Assembly (NCBI RefSeq): GCF_022899355.1
Contig: NZ_JALJCK010000003.1
Span: forward strand, 186,001 to 250,000
Reading direction: 5' to 3'
Source: Shinella yambaruensis
Lineage (GTDB): Bacteria; Pseudomonadota; Alphaproteobacteria; Rhizobiales; Rhizobiaceae
DNA length: 64,000 nt
The notes under the pieces were generated by a model. The model saw nothing but the letters and a program-made list of their open reading frames with translations. It made no database searches and was not told the origin of the DNA. The position numbers were made by a program, and so were the translations under genes. How positions within the stretch are numbered: the first letter of the stretch is position 1; the number at the start of each line of letters is the position of its first letter. Shown one piece after another: positions 36,102-44,592 of this stretch.

Positions 36102-37763
36102 TCAACCCACCGTCACGTAGCCGATGCCCTTCTTCGCGATCTCGTCGAGCGATTCGTCATAACCGGCATCGGCATAGCGGATGACGCCGAGCGACGTGTC
36201 GTTCGTCAAGGCATGCTCCAGCCGTTCCGCACCGTCCGCCGTGCCGTCGGCGACGAGCGTCACGCCGCAGCTCGTCATATAGCCCGCATAACCGCCGCCG
36301 CCCGAATGAATGACGACGAGATCGGCCATGGAGGAGGAGAGCAGCATGGCGTCGAGCAGCGGCCAGTCGGCAATGGCGTCCGAGCCGTCCTTCATGCGCT
36401 CGGTCATGATGTTCGGGTGCGCCATGGCCCCGGCATCGAGATGGTCGCGCGAAAAGGCGACCGGCCCCTTCAGTTCGCCGGCCGCAACCAGCCGGTTGAC
36501 CGCCAGCGCCAGCGCCGTGCGCTCGCCGTGGCCGAGCCAGGCGATGCGCGCCGGCAGGCCCTCGAAGGGCACGTTGTCCCGCGCCAGCCGGATCCAGTTG
36601 GTGACGATCCCGTTGTCCGGGAACATCTCCAGGACGAGATCGTCGATCCGCGCGATGTCGCTCTCCGCGCCGGACAGCGCCATCCAGCGGAACGGCCCGA
36701 TGGCCCGCGCGAAGAGCGGCCGCAGATAGGCCTCGGTGAAGATCGGGATGTCGAAGGCATTGGCGACGCCCCCTTCCCGCGCCTGCGTGCGGATCAGGTT
36801 GCCGTTGTCGAACACCTCGGCGCCCTGCCTCTGGAATTCCAGCATGGCCGAGACATGCTCGACGATGGAGGCGCGGCTTGCCGCCATCAACTGCCCCTGC
36901 CCGTCGTCGCGCAGGCCCTTCACCTGGTCGAGGCTCATGCCCTTCGGCACATAGCCGTAGACGAGATCGTGCGCCGAGGTCTGGTCGGTGACGATGTCGG
37001 GCACGATGCCGCGCCGGGCGATCTCCGGGTAGATTTCCGCCGCATTGCCGACGAGCCCGATCGAGGTCGCGCGCTTCTCCTTCACGGCTTCGTCGATCAC
37101 CGAAAGCGCCGTATCGAGATCCGGCGCGACATGCTCCAGATAGCCGACGGCCTTGCGCGCCGCCGCGCGCGCCGGATCGATATCGACGCAGAGGATGGCC
37201 GCCCCCGCCATACGGCCGGCAAGCGGCTGTGCGCCGCCCATGCCGCCGAGGCCGGCCGTCAGGATGAAGCGGCCGGCGAGGCTGCCGCCGAAGCGCTTTT
37301 CCGCGATGCGCATGAAGATCTCGTAGGTACCCTGGATGACGCCCTGGCTGCCGATATACTGCCAGGCCCCGGCCGTCAGCCCGCCCCAGCAGATCAGCCC
37401 CTTGCGCTGGAGCTCGTAGAAAACCTCGGCCTTCGCCCATTGCCCGACGATGTTGCAGTTCGCCATGATGACGAGCGGCGCCTTGGCATGGGTCTTCAGC
37501 AGGCCGACCGGCTTGCCGGACTGGATAATGAGCGTCTGGTCCTCGTCCATCTCCGTCAGCGCCTTGACGATGGCCCTGTGCGCCGCCCAGTTGCGCGCCG
37601 CCTTGCCGAGCGCGGCATAGACGATGAGATTGTCCGGATCCTCGCCGACCGACAGAACGTTCTCGAGGAGCCGCAAAAGCCCCTCCTGCCGCCAGCCCCT
37701 GGCGCGCAAAACGTCGCCGCTCGGGATCGGATAGTTCGGATGGCGCGGATTGGGCTTGGGCAT
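36102..37763 (-). CDS. Urocanase-family hydratase, probable thiourocanate hydratase
   Basis: A 553-residue urocanase-fold protein. It keeps the NAD-binding core 'FILTAGLGGMGGAQPLAGRMAGA', the 'TLIIQSGKPVG' and 'WQYIGSQGVIQGTYEIF' segments. It diverges from HutU elsewhere: the usual 'SLHNGGGVGWG' region reads 'VIHSGGGGYAGYM', and the N-terminus lacks the common HutU opening. With a MIO-less HAL homologue and a DUF917 gene in the same operon it is best read as thiourocanate hydratase, giving 2-thiohydantoin-5-propionate. ATG 37763 behind GAGGAGA was chosen over ATG 37784. Separated from the DUF917 gene by a family A repeat. Confidence 0.78.
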   Translation of the reverse strand: MPKPNPRHPNYPIPSGDVLRARGWRQEGLLRLLENVLSVGEDPDNLIVYAALGKAARNWAAHRAIVKALTEMDEDQTLIIQSGKPVGLLKTHAKAPLVIMANCNIVGQWAKAEVFYELQRKGLICWGGLTAGAWQYIGSQGVIQGTYEIFMRIAEKRFGGSLAGRFILTAGLGGMGGAQPLAGRMAGAAILCVDIDPARAAARKAVGYLEHVAPDLDTALSVIDEAVKEKRATSIGLVGNAAEIYPEIARRGIVPDIVTDQTSAHDLVYGYVPKGMSLDQVKGLRDDGQGQLMAASRASIVEHVSAMLEFQRQGAEVFDNGNLIRTQAREGGVANAFDIPIFTEAYLRPLFARAIGPFRWMALSGAESDIARIDDLVLEMFPDNGIVTNWIRLARDNVPFEGLPARIAWLGHGERTALALAVNRLVAAGELKGPVAFSRDHLDAGAMAHPNIMTERMKDGSDAIADWPLLDAMLLSSSMADLVVIHSGGGGYAGYMTSCGVTLVADGTADGAERLEHALTNDTSLGVIRYADAGYDESLDEIAKKGIGYVTVG

Positions 37764-37795
37764 GGTCGTCTCCTCAGCGTTCATGGGGAGGTTCA

Positions 37796-37949
37796 CCCCC
37801 CTCTGCCCTGCCGGGCATCTCCCCCACAAGGGGAGAGATCGGCTGGACGCGATGGCATCTCTTCATTTGCAACGGCAGCCTGAGGCTAGACGTTGCCTCT
37901 CCAATCTCCCCCCTTGTGGGGGAGATGCCCGGCAGGGCAGAGGGGGGTG
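37796..37949. repeat. Intergenic palindromic repeat, family A (inverted pair)
   Basis: Inverted units at about 37796-37842 and 37901-37949, inside the ergothioneine-type operon between the DUF917 and urocanase-like genes. Confidence 0.85.
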
Positions 37950-37966
37950 CAGCCGCACCCATCCGC

Positions 37967-39064
37967 TTAAACCGTCGTCTCCAGCGCATACCGCGCCAGC
38001 TCGATCCCCATCGCCTTCTCCACCGACGGATAGACGGTCGGATCCAGCACGCTGGAGGCGAGCGGGATGATCGTCTTCGGCACGTGCAGCACGAACACCG
38101 TCATGCCGGCCTCGAGCTGGCCGACGCTGAGCGGCTCGCCCTCGGGCGAGAGCGTGGTGATGACGTCGGGGAACGTGGCAAGGCGTTTGCCGCCCGCCGA
38201 TTCCACCGCCATGTATTCGTTCATCACATGCAGCACGGAGGCATCGTCCCCCCTGCCGACCGTCACCGTGCCGATGTCGAAGGCTTCCTTCGTGTAGACA
38301 ACCGACTTGTCCGTGATGACACCCTCTGCGAGGATCGAACCGCCCGTCGTCCTGACGATGGCGTCGATGATCGCCGCACCGCCCTTGCCCTCGGCGGCGA
38401 TGATCGCCTCGCCGAGCTTCAGGGCCAGCGAGATGCCGCCGAGCGCCGCGTTCCTGCGCACATAGGAGGCGCGCAAGGGATTGCGGCAGGAAGCGATGAA
38501 GCCGCCGGACATGTCGGAGGCCGTGCGCAGGATCGGCGAGACCTTCGCGGTCGCGCCGCGCACGACGAGCTCGATATAGCGGTTCTCGTCGCGGTTTCCC
38601 CCCACGGCGGTCTGGATCATCTGCTCGGGCGAGCCCGCCATGCCGATCGACCCCATGTCCCCGGTCGGATGCGCCCGCATGTCGCCGACGGCGTCGAGCA
38701 CCTTCGTGCCGAGGATCGCCGCGGGCAGCCAGCCGTTGAGCGTCGAGGACTTGCCGTTCTGCCCGACCATCAGCGCCGCGACCTTCTCGCCGAGCGCGTC
38801 CTGCAGAAGCTCCACCGCCTTCACATAGTCGACGCCGCGCATTTCCCAGGGCGTGGTGGAGGCCGGCGCGCCGATGGCGGCGGCGGTCGCCACCCAGTCG
38901 TCATCGGACAATTCATCGATGGAGACCAGCTCCGGCTTGCCGATCGAGACGGCGGCATAGCCGAGCATGCGGCCATGGTCCGCCCAGCCACCGCCGCCGG
39001 CGGCATAGACCGAGCCGCCCTTGACCGCCGCCTCGACGTCTTTTTCCTTTAAGATCCGGCCCAT
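37967..39064 (-). CDS. DUF917 protein, probable thiohydantoin-propionate desulfurase
   Basis: A 365-residue protein of the DUF917 family, now named after S-methyl-thiohydantoin desulfurase. Family features: 'GGGGWADHGRMLGYAAV' at the N-terminus, 'GRMLG', 'NRDENRYIELVVRG' and 'LAEGVITDKSVVYTKEAFDIGTVTVGR'. In the known ergothioneine route a DUF917 enzyme hydrolyses 3-(5-oxo-2-thioxoimidazolidin-4-yl)propionate to hydantoin-5-propionate and sulfide. ATG 39064 follows AGGAGG and overlaps the end of the M20 gene by 16 bases, so it is tightly coupled. Confidence 0.8.
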   Translation of the reverse strand: MGRILKEKDVEAAVKGGSVYAAGGGGWADHGRMLGYAAVSIGKPELVSIDELSDDDWVATAAAIGAPASTTPWEMRGVDYVKAVELLQDALGEKVAALMVGQNGKSSTLNGWLPAAILGTKVLDAVGDMRAHPTGDMGSIGMAGSPEQMIQTAVGGNRDENRYIELVVRGATAKVSPILRTASDMSGGFIASCRNPLRASYVRRNAALGGISLALKLGEAIIAAEGKGGAAIIDAIVRTTGGSILAEGVITDKSVVYTKEAFDIGTVTVGRGDDASVLHVMNEYMAVESAGGKRLATFPDVITTLSPEGEPLSVGQLEAGMTVFVLHVPKTIIPLASSVLDPTVYPSVEKAMGIELARYALETTV

Positions 39065-40335
39065 CGGACGTCCTCCTGACTCAATGTCTTATCCAGTTGA
39101 ATCACCGCGTTAAAAAGCACCGCCGCGCCGAGCGCGATATCGTCCGTCTCGGCGAACTCCTCCGGCGCATGGCTGCGCCCGCCAAGGCAGGGCACGAAGA
39201 TCATCGCCGCCCGCGTCACCTTCGCCAGGAAGGCCGTGTCATGCCCGGCACCGGAGGCCATGCGGCGATGGCTTGCGCCGGCCATCTCGCAGGCCGCATC
39301 CAGCACATCGAGCAGCAGCGGATCGCCGGGCGTCGGCATGTTGTCGGAGAGGCGGCGCGGCGGCGCGATGAGCGTGCCGGTCTCCCGTGCGAGCTGCTCC
39401 GCCATCTGCTCGACGGAGGCGGCAAAAACATCCATCGTGGTGCGGTGCTCGGCCCGCGCGTCGATCAACAGGCGCGCGCGCGACGGCACGACATTGGCCG
39501 CGTTCGGCGCGATGGAGAATTCGCCGACGGTCGCCGTGAAATGCCCCGGTCCTTCCGAGAGCGACTTCGCCAGCGCCTCGATGCCCGTTACCAGCCGTGC
39601 CGCGGCCGCAAGCGCATCGGCGCGCGCGCCCATCGGCGTCGTGCCGGCATGGTCCGCCCGGCCCTCGACGATGATCTCGATGCGCGTGATGCCGGCGATC
39701 GCCGTCACCACGCCGATATCCAGTTTTTCCGTTTCCAGCACCGGCCCCTGCTCGATATGCAGTTCGAGGAAGGCCGCGATGTCCTTGCGGGCCTGCGCCT
39801 GCAGGCGCGCCGGGTCGCCGCCGACATCGCGAATGCCCTGCTCCAGCGTCAGGCCGCTGCTCTCGCGCGCCAGCCAGTCCGCCGGCAGGACGCCGGCCAT
39901 GCCGCGGCTGCCGATGCAGGAGACGCCGAAGATCGACACTTCCTCGGCAAGGAAATCGACGACCTCCAGGTCATGGTCGAGTTCGATCCCCTGGTACGCA
40001 AGGGCGCAGGCGACTTCCAGCGCCACCGCCACGCCGGCGATGCCGTCGTAACGCCCGCCGTCCGGCACCGTGTCGGAATGGGAGCCGAGCATGATCGTGC
40101 CGAGGCCCGGTTTCCTGCCCGGCCGGCGGGCGATGAGATTGCCCGCGGCGTCGATGCGCGTTTCGAGCCCGGCCGCCCGAAACCTCTGGTCAAGAAAATC
40201 CCGCCCCGCCGGGAACAGAGCGGTAAAGGCACGCCGTGTGTAGGGCCGGCCGGGCTCGGTGAGCCGGGCAAGCCCGTCGATCACATCCTCTATGCGGGCG
40301 GGATCGACCGGCAGATTGGTTCGCGGCGCCGCCAT
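39049..40335 (-). CDS. M20-family amidase, probable N-carbamoyl-L-glutamate amidohydrolase
   Basis: A 428-residue Zn/Mn amidohydrolase of the HyuC/AllC/AtuE subfamily. Metal-site motifs are 'LGSHSDTVPDGGRYDGIAGV', 'FLAEEVSIFG' and 'LELHIEQGPVLE', with the dimerisation-domain substrate motif 'GRADHAGTTPMGAR'. The subfamily hydrolyses N-carbamoyl amino acids and allantoate. In this operon N-carbamoyl-glutamate is the logical substrate and L-glutamate, CO2 and NH3 the products. Its ATG at 40335 overlaps the preceding stop by one base. Confidence 0.85.
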   Translation of the reverse strand: MAAPRTNLPVDPARIEDVIDGLARLTEPGRPYTRRAFTALFPAGRDFLDQRFRAAGLETRIDAAGNLIARRPGRKPGLGTIMLGSHSDTVPDGGRYDGIAGVAVALEVACALAYQGIELDHDLEVVDFLAEEVSIFGVSCIGSRGMAGVLPADWLARESSGLTLEQGIRDVGGDPARLQAQARKDIAAFLELHIEQGPVLETEKLDIGVVTAIAGITRIEIIVEGRADHAGTTPMGARADALAAAARLVTGIEALAKSLSEGPGHFTATVGEFSIAPNAANVVPSRARLLIDARAEHRTTMDVFAASVEQMAEQLARETGTLIAPPRRLSDNMPTPGDPLLLDVLDAACEMAGASHRRMASGAGHDTAFLAKVTRAAMIFVPCLGGRSHAPEEFAETDDIALGAAVLFNAVIQLDKTLSQEDVRWAGS

Positions 40336-41714
40336 CAGGGGGCACCTGCGGAAACGAGCGTCGGCAACGGGCGCACGAAGGCGCCGGACCCGGGTTCGGC
40401 GAGCACCCGTTTGCCGTCGAAGGCGAGCTTGCCGCGCAGCCAGGTCGCCGAGACGCGCCACGGCAGGCGGATGCCGTTATAGGGCGACCAGCCGACGACG
40501 TTGTGGCCGCTCGCCGCCGCGTCATAGCTGTAAGGCTCGGGCGTCAGCACGGTGATGTCCGCGTCCTTGCCGGCTTCGAGCGCGCCCTTCACATGATCGA
40601 GCCGGAAATGCCGAGCGGGGTTCAGGGCCATCAGCTCGGCCGCCCGCGTCAGCGGAATGCCGCGCTCCAGCGCGCCCTTGACGAAGAGCGGCACCATGAC
40701 CTCCAGCCCCGGCACGCCGGAAGCGTTGGCCAGCATGTCCGGATTGGTCTTGCGGTCCTCCGACCAGCTCACATGGTCGGTGGAAACGAGCGTCACATTG
40801 CCCGCGGCGACATGCCGCCAGAGCTTTTCGACCTCGGCGCGCGGGCGGATCGGCGGGTTGATCTTCGCCTTGCCACCGAGCCGGGCGACGTCGTTCTCCT
40901 CGTCGAGCGTGAGATAGTGGATGCAGCACTCGATGGTCGCCCGAAAACCCTGCGCGCGATAGGCGCTGGCGATCTCGTAGCCCCGGCCGAGCGAGCAATG
41001 CACCACATGGGCCGGGCAGCCGGTTGCCGCGCCGGTCTCGTAGATCTGGTTGGAGGCGATGAGTTCCGTCAGCGGCGGGCGCGACAGGCCATGGGCGCGG
41101 TAATCCGTGATGCCGGCCGCCTTCACCCTGGCGATCGCGGCGCGCACCGCCTCGTCGTCCTCGTTGTGCACGCCGGCCGTCAGACCGGTCGGGGCGATGG
41201 CGCGGAAGCAATCCTCCAGCAGCGCCGCCGGGATGCGCGGAAAGCGCTTCGGGTCCGTGCCGAAGGTGGAGAACTTGAAGGCCGCGACACCCGCCTCGAC
41301 CATTTCCCCGATCCGCGCCGGCCCCTCCTGCGGATCGACCGTGCCGTAGAGCGCGAAATCGACGCGCGCCTGCGGCCCGGCATGGTCCACCTTGCGCCGC
41401 ACGGCCTCGGCCGAGCACACGAGGTTGCCCTCGTCATAGGGCATGTCGACGATGGTGGTGACGCCGCCCGCCGCCGCCGAGCGCGTCGACCAGATGAAAT
41501 CCTCCTGGTTCTTCTGCGACAGCGAATGCACCTGCGCGTCGATCGCGCCGGGAAGGATCAGCGCGCCCGAAAGGTCGTGCCGCTCCCTCGCCGCCGGCAT
41601 GGCCCCCTGGCCGATATGCGCCACCTTGCCGTCACGCACGGCGACATGGCCGCCGTCGACGATGCGATCCGCCAGGACCACGGTGCCTTTCAGGACGAGA
41701 TCGAAATCGGCCAT
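40335..41714 (-). CDS. Hydantoinase/dihydropyrimidinase-like amidohydrolase
   Basis: A 459-residue cyclic amidohydrolase. The N-terminal sandwich part leads to 'PGAIDAQVHSL', where the first metal-binding His of the usual H-x-H is Gln61 (Q-V-H63). The bridging Lys is in 'VAAFKFSTFG'; further ligands are likely in 'GVHNEDDE', 'HVVHCSLG' and 'VSTDHVSW'. It should open the hydantoin ring of hydantoin-5-propionate to N-carbamoyl-glutamate. It lies 12 bases after the HAL-like gene and overlaps the M20 gene, consistent with translational coupling. Confidence 0.83.
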   Translation of the reverse strand: MADFDLVLKGTVVLADRIVDGGHVAVRDGKVAHIGQGAMPAARERHDLSGALILPGAIDAQVHSLSQKNQEDFIWSTRSAAAGGVTTIVDMPYDEGNLVCSAEAVRRKVDHAGPQARVDFALYGTVDPQEGPARIGEMVEAGVAAFKFSTFGTDPKRFPRIPAALLEDCFRAIAPTGLTAGVHNEDDEAVRAAIARVKAAGITDYRAHGLSRPPLTELIASNQIYETGAATGCPAHVVHCSLGRGYEIASAYRAQGFRATIECCIHYLTLDEENDVARLGGKAKINPPIRPRAEVEKLWRHVAAGNVTLVSTDHVSWSEDRKTNPDMLANASGVPGLEVMVPLFVKGALERGIPLTRAAELMALNPARHFRLDHVKGALEAGKDADITVLTPEPYSYDAAASGHNVVGWSPYNGIRLPWRVSATWLRGKLAFDGKRVLAEPGSGAFVRPLPTLVSAGAP

Positions 41715-41726
41715 GGTCTGTCTCCG

Positions 41727-43265
41727 TCAGGGCTTGAGGGCGAAGAAGGCGTCGAATTGCGCCATGGGCGCGGCCTCCACGAAGGCGGCAAGCGCCTCGG
41801 GGCTGGCAAGGTCGCGGTCGAGCGCCTCGATCTCGGCGGAAAGCGGCCGGTCCTTGCGGTAGAACGGGCTGATCGCCCGCGTGCGCTGGTAGGCGATGGC
41901 GACGACGCCGGCGACATTGTCGCCGGCAAGGTCGATCGCCTGGGCGGAGAGCATGGCTTCGAGGGCGGCGAGCTGGCGCAGGTCCCGCACCTGGCTCTCC
42001 ATGCGCTCGACGATCAGCGGCAGGAAGGTAGCCTCCTCCTCCAGCCCGCCGGCGACGACGATGGACTGCGCCGAGATCGGCACCGCCAGCGACTGGATGC
42101 GCATGTAGAGCTCCACCGCGAGCTTCAGGAGCGGCCCGAAGCCCGTCGCCGTCTCGCCGGGCGCCACGAGGTTGACCGGCAGGTTGCGGCGCACGCCGTT
42201 GGCAAGCAGCACGCAGCGGTTCAGCACGTTGCGCGCAAGATGGGCGAACCCCGTCTGCGCCGCCTCGACATAGAGCGTCGTCGAGAGCGGCAGCGAGCCG
42301 CCGGAGGCCATGACGTGGTTGTCGAGCACGACCGGATTGTCGTCGGACTGCGCCGTTGCCTCGACGATGCGCTCGGCGGCGTTCATCAGCGTATCGAGGC
42401 AGGCGCCGAAGACCTGCGCGGTCATGCGCAGGCTGAGCGGATCGTGGATCGCCGACGGCTTCGGCCAATGGCCGGAGGCGGCCTGCGCCTCGAACCAGGT
42501 GCCGGCAAGCGCCTCGCCATGGGCCGAGAGCCTTGCCGCCACGCGCCAGGGATCGGCCGAGGCGCCGAGCGCCAGCGAGGAGAGAACGCCCGTCACCATG
42601 AGGTTGCGGATCGCCATCGCCGCCTCGCGCACCACATTGGCCGCCGCGGCATGCGAGATGGCATTGACGCTGAGGGCGGCCAGCGCATCGCGCGGCTGCA
42701 TGCGATAGGGTTGGAGGCCGGCGCGCTTCAGTGCCTCCAGGGCCGGCAGGCGTTCGCCGCCGTACCACGCCTCGCCCTCGCCGGTCAGGACCGCCGCGAT
42801 CTGGCCCATCAGGCCGATATCGGCGCAGCCCATCGAGCCATGCCGGCGCACGACGGGCACGACATCCCGTTCGAGCAGCCCGAGCAGGGCGTCGATCAGC
42901 TCCGGGCTGCAGCCGGAATAGCCGCCGAGCGCGGTGTTGACGCGAATGCCCATTGCCTTGCGCACGATCGGCAGCGTGAACGGCTCGCCGGTGCCGAAAT
43001 GGTGGGCCCTCACCAGGCTGTTGTTGAACTCGATGAGGTCGTCGGCCGTCCAGAGCTTGTCCTTCATCGAGCCGACGCCGGTATTCGCGCCGTAGATCGG
43101 CAGGCCCGTGGCGAGGCGATCGGTGATGACGCGGCGCGACGTGCCGACACGCCCCATGCCGATCTCGCAGGCCACCGGCCGACGCGCGGCCGTGCCGATC
43201 GCCTCCAGCGTCGCGAAATCGAGCGGCTGGCCGGTCAGATAGAGCGTGTCGGCGGAAGCGAGCAT
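41727..43265 (-). CDS. HAL-superfamily lyase without MIO triad, probable ergothionase
   Basis: A 512-residue aromatic amino acid lyase homologue. It aligns with histidine ammonia-lyase at 'YGANTGVGS' (58-66), 'DPLSLRMTAQVFGACLDTL', 'SDDNPVVLDNHVMASGG' and 'GGLEEEATFL'. The sequence that should contain the self-processing Ala-Ser-Gly (family: G-S-V-G-A-S-G-D-L) reads GSMGCADIG, with Cys147-Ala-Asp149 in its place, so the MIO electrophile cannot form. Known ergothionases are HAL relatives lacking MIO that eliminate trimethylamine from ergothioneine to give thiourocanate. The downstream genes supply the remaining four steps. ATG 43265 is the best start. Confidence 0.8.
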   Translation of the reverse strand: MLASADTLYLTGQPLDFATLEAIGTAARRPVACEIGMGRVGTSRRVITDRLATGLPIYGANTGVGSMKDKLWTADDLIEFNNSLVRAHHFGTGEPFTLPIVRKAMGIRVNTALGGYSGCSPELIDALLGLLERDVVPVVRRHGSMGCADIGLMGQIAAVLTGEGEAWYGGERLPALEALKRAGLQPYRMQPRDALAALSVNAISHAAAANVVREAAMAIRNLMVTGVLSSLALGASADPWRVAARLSAHGEALAGTWFEAQAASGHWPKPSAIHDPLSLRMTAQVFGACLDTLMNAAERIVEATAQSDDNPVVLDNHVMASGGSLPLSTTLYVEAAQTGFAHLARNVLNRCVLLANGVRRNLPVNLVAPGETATGFGPLLKLAVELYMRIQSLAVPISAQSIVVAGGLEEEATFLPLIVERMESQVRDLRQLAALEAMLSAQAIDLAGDNVAGVVAIAYQRTRAISPFYRKDRPLSAEIEALDRDLASPEALAAFVEAAPMAQFDAFFALKP

Positions 43266-43380
43266 TTTCAAAAAGCCTGTCTCGAACGGCAATCCCGGCA
43301 AAAGCGCCCGTCCGGAATGCGTAAAACCGAATGCGGATGTTATGCGGAACGCGGCCCGAACCCATATCCCAAAATCCGTA

Positions 43381-43399
43381 CGGTTCATGCTATGAACCG
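43381..43399. promoter_or_regulatory. LysR-type operator candidate (T-N11-A palindrome)
   Basis: A perfect inverted repeat CGGTTCAT-GCT-ATGAACCG, containing TTCAT-N3-ATGAA and therefore the T-N11-A core recognised by LysR proteins. It is in the 163-bp divergent region, 30 bases before the LysR start and about 116 bases before the ergothionase-like start, positioned for autoregulation and operon activation. Confidence 0.7.
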
Positions 43400-43428
43400 A
43401 ACAGACGGAAAACCCGAAGGAGCCGCCC

Positions 43429-44592
43429 GTGGATCTATCCACGCTTCGCCTTGTGCACAGCATTCTCGAAGAACGCGGCATCCGCAGGGCGGCGGCCGCG
43501 GAAGGACGCCCCGCCTCCAGCGCCAGCGCGGCGCTGCGCCGGATGGAGGCCGTGCTGTCGGTGCCGCTGGTGCGCCGCGACGGGCAGGCGCTCGTGCCGA
43601 CGCTCGACGCCGAGGCCCGCCTGCCGCGCTTCGCCGAAATCGCCGAAGCGGCCGCCGCGCTCGCCGCCCTCGGCAAAGGCGGGGAAACGAGGCCGGCCGT
43701 CTCGCTCGCCGCCCTTTCCCGCTTTTCCGCGACGGCCCGCGCCGGCAGCATCAACGGCGCCGCCAAGTCCCTCGGCCTCGGCCAGCCGCAGCTCACCCGC
43801 CAGCTCAGCCATCTGGAGGCGGCGATCGGCTGCAAGCTCCTCGCGCGTTCGGCGACGGGCATCACCTGCACGCCCGCGGGCCTGGAAGCGCTGGCGCTCG
43901 CAGAACGCATCGGCGCGGCCTGGGAGTCCCTCTCCACCGCATCGGCCGAACGGTTCCGCCGCAGCGCCGCCACCTGGCGGCTCGGCGCGATCATCCCCTT
44001 CGGCCATGAAAGCGAGATCGCCGCCATGCTCGCCCGCCTCGCCGTGGCGTGGCGCGCGGTGCGGCCCCGCCAGCCGCTCTTCCTCTCCTCCACCACGGCG
44101 GACGAACTGGTCTCGGGCCTGAAAAACCGCCGCTTCGACCTGATCCTGCTCGACACCGACCGCTACCCCGCCGAATTCGAAGGCAGCCTGATCGGCCGCT
44201 CCCGGCTGGCGCTTGCCGGCCCGCGCAGGCTGGACAGCGCCGAGAAGCAGGATTTCGCAACGCTGCTGTGCCATTACCCGATCGCCGTGCCGAGCCCGCG
44301 CAGCGGCCTGCGGCAGATGACCGACCGCTTCCTCGAAGCGACGCTTTCCCCCGCCGAGCGCACCCGCCTGACGCTGGTGGAGGTGGATTCGATCCCCGTC
44401 ATCATCAATCTCGTGCTCGGCCACGGCCATCTCTCGGTGCTGCCGGAGCACTCCGTCGCCAACATCAAGCCGCCGCCGGCGCTGCTGCCGCTCGATGACG
44501 CCTACCAGCAATCGCTGAGCCTCGTCTGGCCGCGCGACGCGCTTTCCCGCAAGGCCGCCGAGACGATGCTCGCGTTGCTGACAAAGGCCTAG
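43429..44592 (+). CDS. LysR-family regulator with two tandem N-terminal HTH domains
   Basis: A 387-residue regulator, about 85 residues longer than a normal LysR protein because the DNA-binding domain appears twice. Residues 1-60 (LSTLRLVHSILEERGIRRAA...RRMEAVLSVPLVRR) have the LysR wHTH pattern in degraded form. Residues 92-152 (LAALSRFSATARAGSINGAAKSLGLGQPQLTRQLSHLEAAIGCKLLAR) are a standard copy. The C-terminal effector domain covers about 170-385. It probably controls the divergent ergothioneine operon. GTG 43429 follows GAAGGA. Its stop overlaps the convergent AraC-type gene by four bases. Confidence 0.82.
   Translation: MDLSTLRLVHSILEERGIRRAAAAEGRPASSASAALRRMEAVLSVPLVRRDGQALVPTLDAEARLPRFAEIAEAAAALAALGKGGETRPAVSLAALSRFSATARAGSINGAAKSLGLGQPQLTRQLSHLEAAIGCKLLARSATGITCTPAGLEALALAERIGAAWESLSTASAERFRRSAATWRLGAIIPFGHESEIAAMLARLAVAWRAVRPRQPLFLSSTTADELVSGLKNRRFDLILLDTDRYPAEFEGSLIGRSRLALAGPRRLDSAEKQDFATLLCHYPIAVPSPRSGLRQMTDRFLEATLSPAERTRLTLVEVDSIPVIINLVLGHGHLSVLPEHSVANIKPPPALLPLDDAYQQSLSLVWPRDALSRKAAETMLALLTKA

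Noticed and set aside
36102-43265. Reading the HAL-like and urocanase-like genes as a hut (histidine utilisation) operon
   Set aside because: The MIO tripeptide is absent, the urocanase is divergent, imidazolonepropionase is missing, and DUF917, hydantoinase and carbamoylase genes fit the ergothioneine route instead.
40503-44009. Very long plus-strand open frame (over 1,100 codons) opposite the ergothioneine operon
   Set aside because: Composition is the complement of the real minus-strand genes and it contains no recognisable domain; the five minus-strand genes are well supported.
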